Assembly: GCA_947069175.1 (NCBI GenBank) | Contig: CAMTDV010000017.1 | Location: 34,977,126-35,041,125 of the forward strand | Length of the DNA stretch: 64,000 nt | Reading direction: 5' to 3' | Source: Scalesia atractyloides | Lineage: Eukaryota; Streptophyta; Magnoliopsida; Asterales; Asteraceae | Translations under genes and position numbers: made by a program | Part shown: in pieces, positions 37,001-47,978 of the stretch | Numbering within the stretch: the stretch's first letter is position 1 | Layout: every line of letters begins with the position of its first letter | The notes under the pieces: model-generated | Seen by the model: the letters and a program-made list of their open reading frames with translations, nothing else | The model's database searches: none | What the model was told of the DNA's origin: nothing

Positions 37001-37243
37001 CCAGCATAAAGTGGGTCACCGGAAGCCTGAAATTACCCTCGGCAAAATAATCATAGAACAGGGTGATGTAACCGGCCGGAGCATCTGCCGCCGTGGCACC
37101 CTCCTTAGGGTAAAACGCTCCCCAGGATTTGGCAAACAAGAAATTGTTGACCAAAGCGTCGAAATCTTCTTTTCTCCACTTTAACGGTGGAAATAACGAT
37201 GTCACGGTGTCTCGACTCTCCCGGAACTGGTACCAGTCGCCAT
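34036..37243 (-). pseudogene. Spliced antisense gene of Tat element (gypsy-type transposon domain)
   Basis: This is the extra antisense ORF known from several Tat-lineage elements; its role is unknown. The N-terminal part (37200-36760) has LVNNFLFAKSWGAFYP, GNFRLPVTHFMLEILEF and the HDWKQKFF end of the plant 'putative gypsy type transposon' domain (PF04195-like). The C-terminal part (35180-34036) is charged and coiled-coil-like. Introns with GT-AG ends: 36542-36429, 36305-36184, 35747-35668 and 34422-34351; the first and last join exons exactly in frame. A start with good context (ATGGCG, 37243) lies below a TATA motif at 37358. Single-base shifts break it in runs near 36762, 36110, 35758, 35534 and 35451. 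Confidence 0.8.
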
Positions 37244-37357
37244 GGATCTTCGAAGATAAATTTATTATAAGAGAGGAAATATCAGAGAGGAGAAAGAAGG
37301 TTTTCAATTTAGAAGATGAAGTTTTGAAAGCATGAAGAGGAAATGAATCCAGAAATA

Positions 37358-37366
37358 CATATATAA
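37358..37366 (-). promoter_or_regulatory. TATA-box candidate for the antisense gene
   Basis: On the minus strand TTATATATG lies about 115 bp upstream of the likely ATG (37243) and just outside the 3' LTR. A start site some 30 bp downstream would give a 5'UTR of about 90 bp. This would be an antisense promoter separate from the LTR promoter. Confidence 0.45.
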
Positions 37367-37765
37367 GGGGATCGCAATAAATTCCTGGGGTAATGTGTAA
37401 CCGCCTCCACCCCTTTTTCCGGAACCCTAGGCACATGTCAGGGCGAGTGGGGAACAGTAACCACCCCCACGCACGTGTGTGCAACACACACGTCAGACAA
37501 TTAATGTTGTATGGTTAACAACTGTTTACAGCTGTCAAACTGTACCCAAAACGTCACAACGGCACGTTGTCTCTCACCAACCCCTGACAAAAAGGACAGC
37601 TTTTCAAAATTCAAGAAAGTTTTCCTTATCCTAAAAGTTTCATTTGAATTTCTCTCTTACCTTCTGCGCAACTATCTATAAGCATGCAACACATCATTTT
37701 TCTTTAGTCCAGTGCTCCACCTACTTGCTACTTGCGCATCGGAGCAACACTGGACTGGGGGGACT

Positions 37766-38901
37766 TGAAGGGGTATGGTCCCAAAAACCTTGCGCCAAGC
37801 AAGGGAACCATACCCACTATTAACTGCCAAAGAAAGACTTCACTAGACTCTGCGCCATGTATCCAAAGAAGGAAAGGATCATTGAACTACCTTGCGCGGG
37901 CTCGCGCAAGGTTCAAAGTTAACCTTGATTAATTTCCTTGGGATAATATTTCATTCATAAACCTTGCAGACACTTGTACCAAAGAAGGAACTCAACAGAC
38001 GTCGCGCTAGACAGCAAAGAAGGGAAAAGATCATTTAGCTACCTTGCGCCGGATCGCGTAAGGAAGATAGTTAATCTTGAGAATTCCCTGCCATTATGGG
38101 TTCCTAGAAACCTTGCGCAACTAACAGCACAACAGAGGAGCTTTCCAATTCTCTGCACCAAGCATCTAAAAGGAAAAAGGATCATTTAACTACCTTGCGC
38201 CGCCTGCGCAAGGAAACGGTTAATCTTGAAAGATCTTTCCTTAGTGAAGAATTTCTGTTCACAAGAAATACTGCAGAGGCAAAAGGAATCTTTTCTGTTG
38301 TAACAAAATGCACACGTGGCAATGGTCCTGCTGGTCACAGCTGTCTAAACGTTCTAGAAACATTTATTGCAAATCGTGCAAAGCTACTATTTGGTTATAA
38401 CCGAATGACACGTGGCAGCATCCAAGGAGATCATGGTGATAGCATGCTCACATCAATAAATGAAGTGATCTCATGATGACACGTGGCATCTCCCTAGCCT
38501 TAGATAAACCAACGATCTGTGTGTACTAACGGCTAGTCAGGACTTAACGGAGCAATGAAAGATTCCGTTAGGTTTCCATCTCTCATTTTGGCGCCCAAAC
38601 TCTGGCTATAAATAAGTAACTTGGGGTTCAAGGAAAAGGTATTCACTCCCACTTACTCTATCTCTTACTTCACTTACAACTATTTCCGACTACCTGTACT
38701 TATTCTCACGCCGGAGGGTGGTCACGGAGAGATCCCCCCTTCTCCCCGTGGCGAGGCTGACGGTGTTTTGTTTGCAGGATCAGTCGGAATATAATCACAA
38801 CCATCATCGTCGCGAAACCAAACGAAGGATTAACCTCTTTATACAAGAAACTAAACCCTATATCTAACTAGATTTTGATCTGTTTGGTCTACGTTTCTTC
38901 A
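37766..38901 (+). mobile_element. 3' LTR of Tat-lineage gypsy element
   Basis: 1,136-bp partner of 26963-28101, preceded by a purine tract (CTGGGGGGACT at 37755) and followed by the TSD ATACT at 38902. It has the same four hairpin units (about 37787-38215) and a TATA motif near 38606. Confidence 0.92.
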
Positions 38902-41674
38902 ATACTTTTTCACAACCTTTTGTTATCATGAAAATAAGAAGGTTAACAAAAGAAAAATGAGACCTACAAATTTCATCCACTAAGACCAAAGTTCATGAGA
39001 AATCATGACCAGGTTAATAAAGGATGAAATATTATCAAATCTCATTTTTAGTGACTTACAAGCATGTGTTAAATACCTTAATATTATGGCTTAGGGAATA
39101 AATCAAGTTCCATCAGAAATTATATTTCATTGGAACTTATCCCAAAATGAAATGTTCAGACGTAATTTATTTATAATTTCAAATAATATTTACTTGTATC
39201 TAATATGTCTCTCATGGATCATGGCATTAAGGAAATTAATTCATATGTACTATGATTCCTTCTAAATGTGTCCCTAAGTTTCTTATAACGTCTAGACAAT
39301 GAGGAAATCAAGTCTTGCATATATGACAGGTTCCCACAACACATACATCATTGAAACTTATCTTGTTGCATTCCTAGAGATCTAAAAGGTTAGTGGGAGC
39401 ATTAAGTATCTTAATTTTAACTCTCGAGAGTTACAAGAGGTGGGGGAGTGAAAACTTGTTGTTACCTCCAGTTGCACCTCTTTTACAAGACACTCCTCCT
39501 TCACAACTTTTCTCTTTAAGAATCTAATGCTACTCTTACAAATGTTTCATTGTTGCTTAAACGTGGACACATTCTCTCAGATTTCTTGCCAAAACTATAA
39601 TCCTTCAACAGAATCTGTTGGTCTTCTAACGTTGACCATAGGCATGCGAAAATCCTAAAGATTTCTATGATTAGTGGGAGCAGTAAAAGTCCTTATCAGG
39701 ACTTGCTGGAAGTGCAAGAGGCAGGGGGAGGGACCTGTTAAATTTTACTCCGATTACACCTCTTGCACACCATATTGCACCAACTTTTACACACTTAGAG
39801 TCTGAAAGTGATAGCAACCTAAACGAGAGTTAATTCATAAAACTGGAACTCTTAATAAAACCTAATAATCAAGTAACGAGGTCATCTAGGTTTGAAAGCC
39901 TACTAACTTTGATGATTATGTATCCTCCCTGACTGTAGTTGAAATGGATATTAGAAAGTTTACTGATCCTACCTCTTCTAATTAATACCATTAGCATCAA
40001 TCAATTTTCTAAATGGAATAAAAATTGCTATTAGCAAATTTTATTTTGTGTATCAAAATAACGTTTGGGATTTGGTTGAATTACCAAAATGCAAATGTTA
40101 AGACACCAAAAACATGATTGATTGTTAAAGGTTATACGTAGAAGAGAATTATTTATCAAAGAATCATCTTACCTTTCTTACAAAAGGTTTCTTTGAGGAT
40201 CATTGTTGTTCAAGTAGCTTATAATCTTTTGTAGCTACATCAAATGAATGTTAAAACAAATTTCCCTAAAAAAGGACTTACATGTTCAAAACAACTTGAA
40301 AGTTCTAAACTGAAAGGTCAAGAACACTTACTTTGTAAGTCCCTGTATTCCATGGATGAGTTTGAAGCAAGCATCAAAATACGATGGAACCTTCATGCAA
40401 TTCTTTTCATCATCAAGAATTAAGTGGATTTATGTACCTTCCTCAAGATGAGTGGGAGCAACTAATGTAACTTGTCCTTATATAGATGACACTCTTTCGA
40501 TAAGTATATGTTACATGAGTCATTTGATTTCTCACATATATTTTGATATAATGAATCTCGGAGATACCACCTACGTGAGAAATATCAAAGTTTACCGAGA
40601 TAGACCCAACGGGACATTAGTTTTGTTACATAAGCTTTACTCTTAAGCGGGTTCTTACATGTGTAACAAACACTATTGCTCTCCTTTAGAGGATAAAATG
40701 GTAAATGTGATTACTTCCTTATGCTTCATTAATTAGAAGCCTTACGAAGGTTTAAGTCTATACTCGTTTAGATATTGCTCACATTGATGAACATTAGATC
40801 ACTTTAGATTATTGTGAAGCATTTTACAATATCTTTAAGAAACGAGAAAGACTATAAGAAGAAGTGAAAACTCAAACCGATTGATCACTCTTACCTTGAT
40901 TTTGTAATATTCAAAAGAAACTAAAAGTCAATTTGGGGTAATCCTTATGTCTGCGGACAAATCTATTTCATGAAGGAGTCATAAGAAACTGTTAATAACA
41001 ACCTAAATTTAATGACATAATATGTTGTTATTTAACAGCTCAATTATCACTAAATGTTGTTGAAAATTTATTAGTGGACTCATAAACTTATTACCTTCAT
41101 ATATATACTATATTGAAGACTTATTGTGAAAAGTCAGCTACCTTGTTTCCTCGAACATTAACAGTTCAAGAGGTTTGTATTAAACTTCGATACAAAATTA
41201 TTGTTCATTTATGAACAAGAAAAGGAAACTAAATATTTGTATGGAATACATTCATGATAGATATGCTTGCGGATCCGATAACTAAGGTCTACACCTAAAG
41301 TCTTTTTAAGAGCTCATAATAAAGACGGGTTTTTACTAAAGACCTTGCATAATAACATATCGTACATATGAATGATTAGTTATTATTATTTTTTCCTCAA
41401 TGATACAATTTGTTTGTCTATAAATACGTATGTGCACCTAATGACGTATAGATAAGAATTATACAAATTAATTTTAAAGGGCTTACCTCGGTCATTTTGG
41501 TCTTAAATTTACGCATGTTTTGATTTGGGGTTGTAACATGATTAATGAGGGTCTTGAGTTGACAGTAACTGAATGATTGTATTTTTCTGTTACAGTTTCA
41601 TTTTGAAATATTGATTAATGTTTTAACTTAGCCAAACTTACTTATGCTTATCACAATTCGGCCAAGTGGGAGAA
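38902..41674 (+). pseudogene. Decayed copia pol (RT-RNase H) and 3' end of outer element
   Basis: Copia reverse transcriptase can be followed through many frameshifts: NVWDLVELPK near 40068, a KGYT segment near 40130, a FxRII segment near 40195, a weak YIDD box near 40480, then IMNLGDTTYV and VYRDRPNGTLVL in the open stretch to 40646. RNase H traces continue to about 41330 (ADPIT-like segment near 41274). Before 39870 two related blocks (39360-39520, 39655-39780) are non-coding. A purine tract (AAGTGGGAGAA) precedes the 3' LTR. Confidence 0.75.
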
Positions 41675-42134
41675 TGTTATAAATAACCCGTTAATGTGGC
41701 CTAACGGATCATTTGAGTAACGTTACCAATATGACATAACTAGTCACCGACAATTACTTGATGGTAGTAATTGTAATTATTGATTAGTTTAAGTGGCAAT
41801 TATGATTTCCCTTTAGGTACCTTTAATAGAGAATGTAAAGAGTTTTCATAACCGATCACTATTCATGATCATCATTCATTTTTTATGTTAAATATATATT
41901 GATCATAAGAGGTGAACAACTCGATAGAACACCAATACTAAAATACTAAAATTCTCTGTAAGTGTGATCCATCAACACAAGGTACCATAACGGGAATCAT
42001 GGCTTCATCTTTATCATCAAAGATAATCATCCTCACAACTAAGTATCTCTAACTTGGTATCTGTATTTACGTTTTGATTGAATAAACATGATTAGGATTC
42101 TTTATTTTGACCTATGTTTAAAGATATAATAACA
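41675..42134 (+). mobile_element. 3' LTR of outer Ty1/copia element
   Basis: 460-bp partner of 23944-24405, ending ATAATAACA, followed by TSD CTTTG at 42135-42139 and then by the continuation of the tandem repeat that the element split. Confidence 0.92.
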
Positions 42135-42198
42135 CTTTGGCCTCTTGTCATTTTGTTTAATGTACAAATTTTTTTTCCATGCGACTATGCATATATTT

Positions 42199-42267
<69 letters not shown>

Positions 42268-42345
42268 AAACTAATGTTTGTAGATTTCTCTTTACAAGAA
42301 TTATAATGAAGAAAATATCAGACATGTTCCAAACTAGCTACATTA
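42135..42345. repeat. Tandem repeat, right part, with AT microsatellite
   Basis: The fourth unit of the array at 23465-23943. It carries an (AT)n tract of about 65 bases at 42200-42264. After the MITE the unit resumes at 42703 (CTTTGGCCTCTTGTC) and fades by about 42740. Confidence 0.8.
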
Positions 42346-42348
42346 TTA

Positions 42349-42702
42349 GACCACCGGTAGTCGATTCAAAAGTGGCGTCCCCCCCTCTCAGTCACGCCCG
42401 AAAATGCCCTCCGCCCACCCCCGGCGTGTTTTCACGAAAAACTCCCCTCCGCGTGATTTGAAAACCGCTCAAATGTGCCTCTCTTCAATATGCTTGGTCG
42501 ACAAGATCATTCCAACTCAAATACCATTAATTTAAATTGAAACGAAACAATAAAATAATAATTGGGTAATCATTGATGGGGCATTACCCCACTACGACCA
42601 TTTGTGAAAAACGCCCATAATGCCCCTTTCTTACTGAGATGACACGTGTCGCACAATACCCATGGGTGAGGGCATTATTCATGTGTACCACTACACATGG
42701 CC
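42349..42702. mobile_element. Candidate PIF/Harbinger-type MITE
   Basis: Flanked by TTA (42346-42348 and 42703-42705) and inserted in the middle of a repeat unit whose uninterrupted form is seen at 23730-23760. The ends GACCACCGGTAGTCG and (reverse) GGCCATGTGTAGTGG agree at about 10 of 15 positions. The 354-bp body is unusually GC-rich at both ends. Confidence 0.6.
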
Positions 42703-42774
42703 TTATCTTTGGCCTCTTGTCATTTTATTTAATTATTGGCTCAGCTTATCAGTTTATTTAATTATCAACAGCGG

Positions 42775-43140
42775 AGGTCCCGTTTGGACCAAGACATCCA
42801 GAGAGGCGGGGCGCCTGCGTGGTGAGTGATGGCCACGCGTTATGCTTCATGATACTCGACCGCCACCCAAATTGAAAACGCGTGGATGTTTTATTTCGTG
42901 ATCATGAACACGCGTGATGATAATGATGTTGAAAGTGAAGTGGTGAGTGGCGGTGATTGGTGAGTGATGGGCACCTCCACTAAATTCCATCACTAAATAT
43001 AGATTTTGGCTCGATAACGTGCGGAACTTGATTGAAAGTTGTGAGTGATGAGTGAATGGTGAGTGATGGGTGTCCCTAACCCCATAATTGCTTAGACAAT
43101 TCCACTTGAAGTCCGGATTGGGTTGCTTAGAGATCAACTG
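42775..43140. repeat. GC-rich repeat with GTGAGTGATGG motifs
   Basis: Several copies of GGTGAGTGATGG and of ACGCGTG occur here in otherwise AT-rich DNA. It looks like another MITE, but I could not fix its ends. Open frames here are not convincing. Confidence 0.35.
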
Positions 43141-43149
43141 TTAGTGTCG

Positions 43150-43325
43150 AAAATGAAATTTTTGAATAGCAAATAATTGTTGATACACATAGAATTTAAA
43201 ATTTTGGGTAATATGTTACATGTATACTTAGTTGTATACATAAAAAATATCGGTATATAATTCATGAAAGCTGAAATGAAATAAAATATCTTGAATAGCA
43301 AATAATTGTTGATACACATAGAATT
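43150..43325. repeat. Two-copy direct repeat
   Basis: AATAGCAAATAATTGTTG and the following ATACACATAGAATT occur at about 43163 and 43293, with related sequence around them. Confidence 0.8.
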
Positions 43326-43631
43326 CAAACTAAAAAAGATCTGTTACTATTTTCTTTTTGTATTGTTCAAGTTACGCGTTTTGTATGATTAAATTGCCAC
43401 GTAAACCCCATTTCCTTAGTTCCCATTCCAATCATAGAGCACAAAATTCAACGTGTATTCACAACCTTTATATAAATATAAAATATATAAAATTTGTCTT
43501 ATGACGTGTCACGCAGGATATATTGCTATGCTTTTGTGTCATCATAGGAAAGACGTCCATACCAAATGATTGAAATTTAAAATATTTTCTAAAAAATGTA
43601 GTAAAAATAACTTTTTAACATAAATTAGTAT

Positions 43632-44028
43632 TTAGATTCGCGCTTTGCGACAAAACTGTTAAGCCAACCAAAAAGTAAACGTATGATGAATCACACACGT
43701 ATGTTATGGCGTGTTAACTAGCAAAAGCCAGACCGAAAAAGTAAAAGAAAAAATAACTAAGTTAGCTTAGGATCCACGAGTTTTGACGGAGGCGTTAAAT
43801 CGTAAAAAAACAGACGTGACAACATTGAACCATCCACTCCCGTTGCAGCGTGTTAACTCGTAAAATTTAGAACGAATCGTAAAACAAAAAAAATTGTAAA
43901 AGATGTAAAGTACATAGGACCAAAGTTGAAAGTGTAAAATTGTTGGGGTTAAAAGTAGATTTTTTGACATCTATGTAAAAGATGAAATCTATGCGGTTAA
44001 AAGTGTAAGAGAAGAAAACTATTGGGGA
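43632..44028 (-). mobile_element. Helitron-like element, minus strand
   Basis: Read on the minus strand the end is CGCAAAGCGCGAAT followed by CTAA, like a Helitron 3' hairpin plus CTRR. The body shares phrases with 20640-21240 (AACACG-C-GCAAC type). The base after CTAA is A rather than the expected T, and the 5' end is not defined. Confidence 0.4.
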
Positions 44029-44440
44029 TAAAAGTCATCATCATTATGATACTTAGTAAATCTCACCAATAGCAAAGCTAAGGTAGGGTTTGAGGAGGGT
44101 AATATGTAGACAGCCTTACCTCTACCAATAGGATTACAGGAATAGAGAGGTTGCTTCCAGTGAGACCCCGGCTCTATAGTAGTTTTGCATCAAGACTTGG
44201 ACATAAGACACATAACACTCAGCAGTTAAGACAAAGGCCGTTTAGTGCCTTTCGGCTATCAACGCCACCACATGATGCATGATTAACCATCCCCCTCTTT
44301 TAACATTATTTTCACGAAATTAGTAAAATAACGTAAAATTAGTGTACTTTAACTTTTGTCTCTTTAACTTTTGTCCCACGAGTGCCCACACATAAACACA
44401 TTATATGCGCATACCGCAAGCGGGACGTTTGGGAAAAAGT
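44029..44440 (+). repeat. Dispersed repeat, SINE-like core, copy 1
   Basis: Homologous to 51355-51745 at roughly 80% by eye. It contains ATAGAGAGGTTGCTTCCAGT and GACCCCGGCTC, resembling the core of plant SINEs of the Au/TS type, and ends near ACCGCAAGCGGGAC. Non-coding. Confidence 0.55.
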
Positions 44441-44657
44441 GTAAGAGATAAAAAGTAAAATGGTTAAAAATAAAAGAATATCAAAGAGTAAAAAAAATAG
44501 ATGAAAAATGAATAGTAATTATATAAGGGAGAGAATATTTGATAATTAATATATACTTAATAAAAAGGGTTAAAAATAAAAATTTAAAAAGTTATTCTTG
44601 AAATACTTTTGCTATGATCAAAATGAAAACAAATTTATTAAGGAATCATTTTTCTTA

Positions 44658-46437
44658 GGGCAAATACCATAAAAACAAATTTACTTTTTTGTTTTTTCCT
44701 CAAAAAGTTCCTGTATTTTTTGTTGCATGTTAAAGTCCCTTAAGTTTTAAACATAATTATGAAATTTTTAAAAAAAAAGGACTTACAACATGTTGAACCG
44801 GTTACATTTTATATGAATTGCTTCAAAACCTAATCATTGCCTAGAAAAGTGTTGCGTAGATAAGAATAGTTCCTTTAACCATTTATTCCTCTTCCCAAAC
44901 TTAAATTTGTGAACACACATACGCAACGTACGAACATAGACGGCAAACAAACAAGCACAATCGACATGGGTTTTGAATTCTGGTAACAAGAAAACAAAGG
45001 AGTTATCAAACTCCGATTTGGGTTTCGATATCTTGTATAATTTTGCTCCAACAGTGTTTATCCAATTTCTAATAAACTTTTATTCACCAATGTGATTTTA
45101 GTTACCGGTGAGGGTTTGACTTGAACTAGCAAAATGATTAAGGGGTGTTTGTTTTTTTTGTGAGTAGTACTTCAGAACCTTTTATATCTGCCTCACGTAG
45201 ACAACACGCAGACGTTTAAGTCTGCAGCGTGTTTTTTTAGAAGAGCTTCCCCACCATTTCCTCGCGCGCGCAGACCTGGCCTCGCATTTTCAAACCTCTT
45301 CAAGTCTCTCTTTCAAAACACAAAACACATACTCCTAACCCTAGCTTCTTCTCCAGCCGTCTCCAGCCTCCACCCCCACCTCCCCCCGCCCCCACGTCAC
45401 CTGCTTCGTCTACTGCTTAGCTGCTTCGTCTCCAGCCTCCAGCCGTCACCTGCTTCGTCTCACCGTTGACCTCTACGTCACCTGCTTCGTCTCCAGCCTC
45501 CAGCTGTCACCTGCTTCGTCTCACCGTCGACCTCCACCTCCAGCTGACACCTCCATCATTTGCCTCCACATCCGACTACACATGTATGTTCTTTTGTAAT
45601 TTTTGTCAAAAAATTGTTTTTTATTGTTTCTTGTTAGTTCAAGGAAAAGTTTGAGTTTATAACAGAAATAATTGTTCTTTGAATTCTGAATTTTGTTATA
45701 ATTGTTAAGTGTTATATGCTGATTATGTTATGGAAATGTTATTTTTTGGGGTTTAAATGGAATATAGATGATATTATATTCTGTTATTCATATTTCTACT
45801 GTTTGTAGTTTCGTATGTGAAATTTGCATTTAATTAGTGTTTGTGGTATTGGAGTTATGCGATTTGATAGATTAATATGGGGATAATAATATTATCTTAG
45901 TGTGTTTTTGATTTTTTTATGAAGACGGTTATTACAAATTAAACTGGGTTAGTTGTTGTTAATGTTTGTTTAATGTTATGAATTGTTTGTAGAAGTTAAA
46001 AAACAAACCACAGGGGTTTTTTATTAGTATATTATCTTAGCCCTTTTTCTTATTAGTATATCATCTTAGCATGTTTTTGATTCTTCTTGTCGACCACAGA
46101 GGTTTGGTTCACCTCTTCTGCTACAGATATAGTCCGCAGACTGCAAACGTTTTACCTCTGAAAAAACAAACAGCACCTAACAATTTCTCAAAGACCCGTC
46201 TGCAATTGAACAATGGACCTAAAATCTCAAAAACCTTTATGGCTTCTTTGATTTGGAATGCCTATAAGGTAAAAAAGAAGATATGTAACCAGTCCAACAG
46301 ATTGTAAGTTTTTTTTAGAAAATTTCATAATTATGTTCAAAAATATCAAGTTAAGGGACTTTAGCATGCAAAAGAAAAGTATAGGGACTTTCGTGAGAAA
46401 AAATAAAAAGTTGGTTGGTTTTTTATGATATGTGTCC
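44658..46437. mobile_element. Mutator-type element with long terminal inverted repeats
   Basis: A perfect 9-bp TSD, TTTTTCTTA, lies at 44649-44657 and 46438-46446. The ends form inverted repeats of about 130 bp (GGGCAAATACCATAAAAAC against GGACACATATCATAAAAAA in reverse, then AAAGTCCCTTAA and CATAATTATGAAATTTT in both). No transposase is present. The interior holds a CT-rich, exon-like block (45300-45580) and a possible second element. Confidence 0.82.
45142..46184. mobile_element. Possible nested inverted-repeat element or captured gene piece
   Basis: Inside the Mutator element the ends AGGGGTGTTTGTTTTTTTT and (reverse) AGGTGCTGTTTGTTTTTTC resemble each other, with CAGACG/GTCTGCAG-rich flanks. 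A TSD could not be confirmed. The CT-rich block contains about three copies of CACCTGCTTCGTCTC. Confidence 0.35.
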
Positions 46438-46513
46438 TTTTTCTTATTAGTATATTTTTCTTATTAGCATATAAAAGAAAATTGAAGAGGTAAAGTTGAA
46501 ATTTGAGAAAATC

Positions 46514-46620
46514 AAAACTTAAATAAAGACCCACGAATACTTTAATGGAATGACAACTTTAAGAAAATCCAAACTTAAATAAAGACCCACGAATATGTTA
46601 ATGGAATGACAACTTTTAAA
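46514..46620. repeat. Two-copy tandem repeat
   Basis: ACTTAAATAAAGACCCACGA and the following AATGGAATGACAACTTT occur twice, 54 bp apart. Confidence 0.85.
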
Positions 46621-47978
46621 TTATATTAGTTTTGTTACTATTTTATAACCGCCTATTACTTCTGTGTTTGGTGTCACATGGGAAATAAAAGCAAACATTA
46701 AATAGTTAGTAATGAAAATTTAAAAACTATAAAACAATATTTTAAGATAAATTATATTTATAAAAATAAGAGACTAAGTACAAAGAGGAGAAACAAGGAG
46801 AGCAGAAAAAATAATCATAAGCTCAAAGAACATGTGACGTAATCAATTAATTAGTTATTAAGTATTCACAAGATTTGTATATATAGATAATAGATATTTA
46901 AACAAAGTGAAGACAAAGATACATAGATGATATATGTAGCTCGATACGAGATCGTGATGGCTTGAAATTAGTATTCATATATAGCATTATATGTTTATTA
47001 GACACACATAAGGGGGTCATCCTATGATAATTGACAACGTGCTCCACATATCACATATGTCTTTCGTTTGATTAACTTTCTATCATTAATTCTAGTATAC
47101 ATCTTAAATTTATAAAGAAATAAAAAGACAACTATGCCCCTGAATAATGCATGTGTCTCGTGTGGATCAATAAATACAAACAAATGCATATAGCAGCTAA
47201 TAGGATGCGTTAATAAGTGCATTTAGAATCTTACACTGGCGATGGTCTAACAAAAAAATAACAAATGATTAGATAGAGGCAACCTAAGATTTACAAAGCT
47301 ATACTTACAAGTTACAAATAATAAGGCACTACATACCTGGATCAATCAACCATCATAATACCGAGGCTTTGTTTAAGTGGTGTTGGTGAAAAGAATATTT
47401 ATAAAAATGAGTATCAAAATGGGTTATTCATACCCACCACTTCCTTAAATAAAAATAATAATAAATCCAACAATCTGTTGCTTTACATGCTGTTAAAAAA
47501 GTTTATTTCTTTGTAAATATTTTTTTTACTTAATCCTCTCCACTGTTAATTATTTTTACTTAATCCTCACCAAATCAACCATCAAAAGCATGTGTCCTCG
47601 AAGGCTTTTTAGAGTTCTTCATCATATTTAATCAGTAGTCATCGATCAATTTACTAGCATTATATATACATACAAAAAGTAACTTAAGACATAATGATTT
47701 AGATAAAGACACAACGTTTGGATAAAGATTTTTAAATATATCACACCCCTTCAAAAAGTCACCACACTTTAAACTATTTTTTTAATATATAACATCCTTT
47801 ATAAAAAGTCATATTTTTTAAATATATCACAACCCTTCAAAAAGTCACTACCCTTTAAACTACTTTTTATTATCAGAATTAAGTTGACGGATGATACATG
47901 TGGTATGTCTATATTACAATTTTTGTCTCAAAGTTTGGAAATTATAGGTTTAGTCCTCACTATTTGCCATGTCTTTAG
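46621..47978. other. No recognised feature
   Basis: AT-rich. Short copies of CCTTCAAAAAGTCAC recur at 47750-47860. No supported gene. Confidence 0.4.

Noticed and set aside
37244..37487. Upstream ATG (37487) as start of the Tat antisense gene
   Set aside because: It lies upstream of the TATA motif and gives residues unlike the family. The ATG at 37243 is better, although a one-base shift follows it.
42847..43328. Minus-strand open frames of 96 and 64 residues
   Set aside because: They lie over GTGAGTGATGG repeats and a two-copy direct repeat; composition explains the lack of stops.
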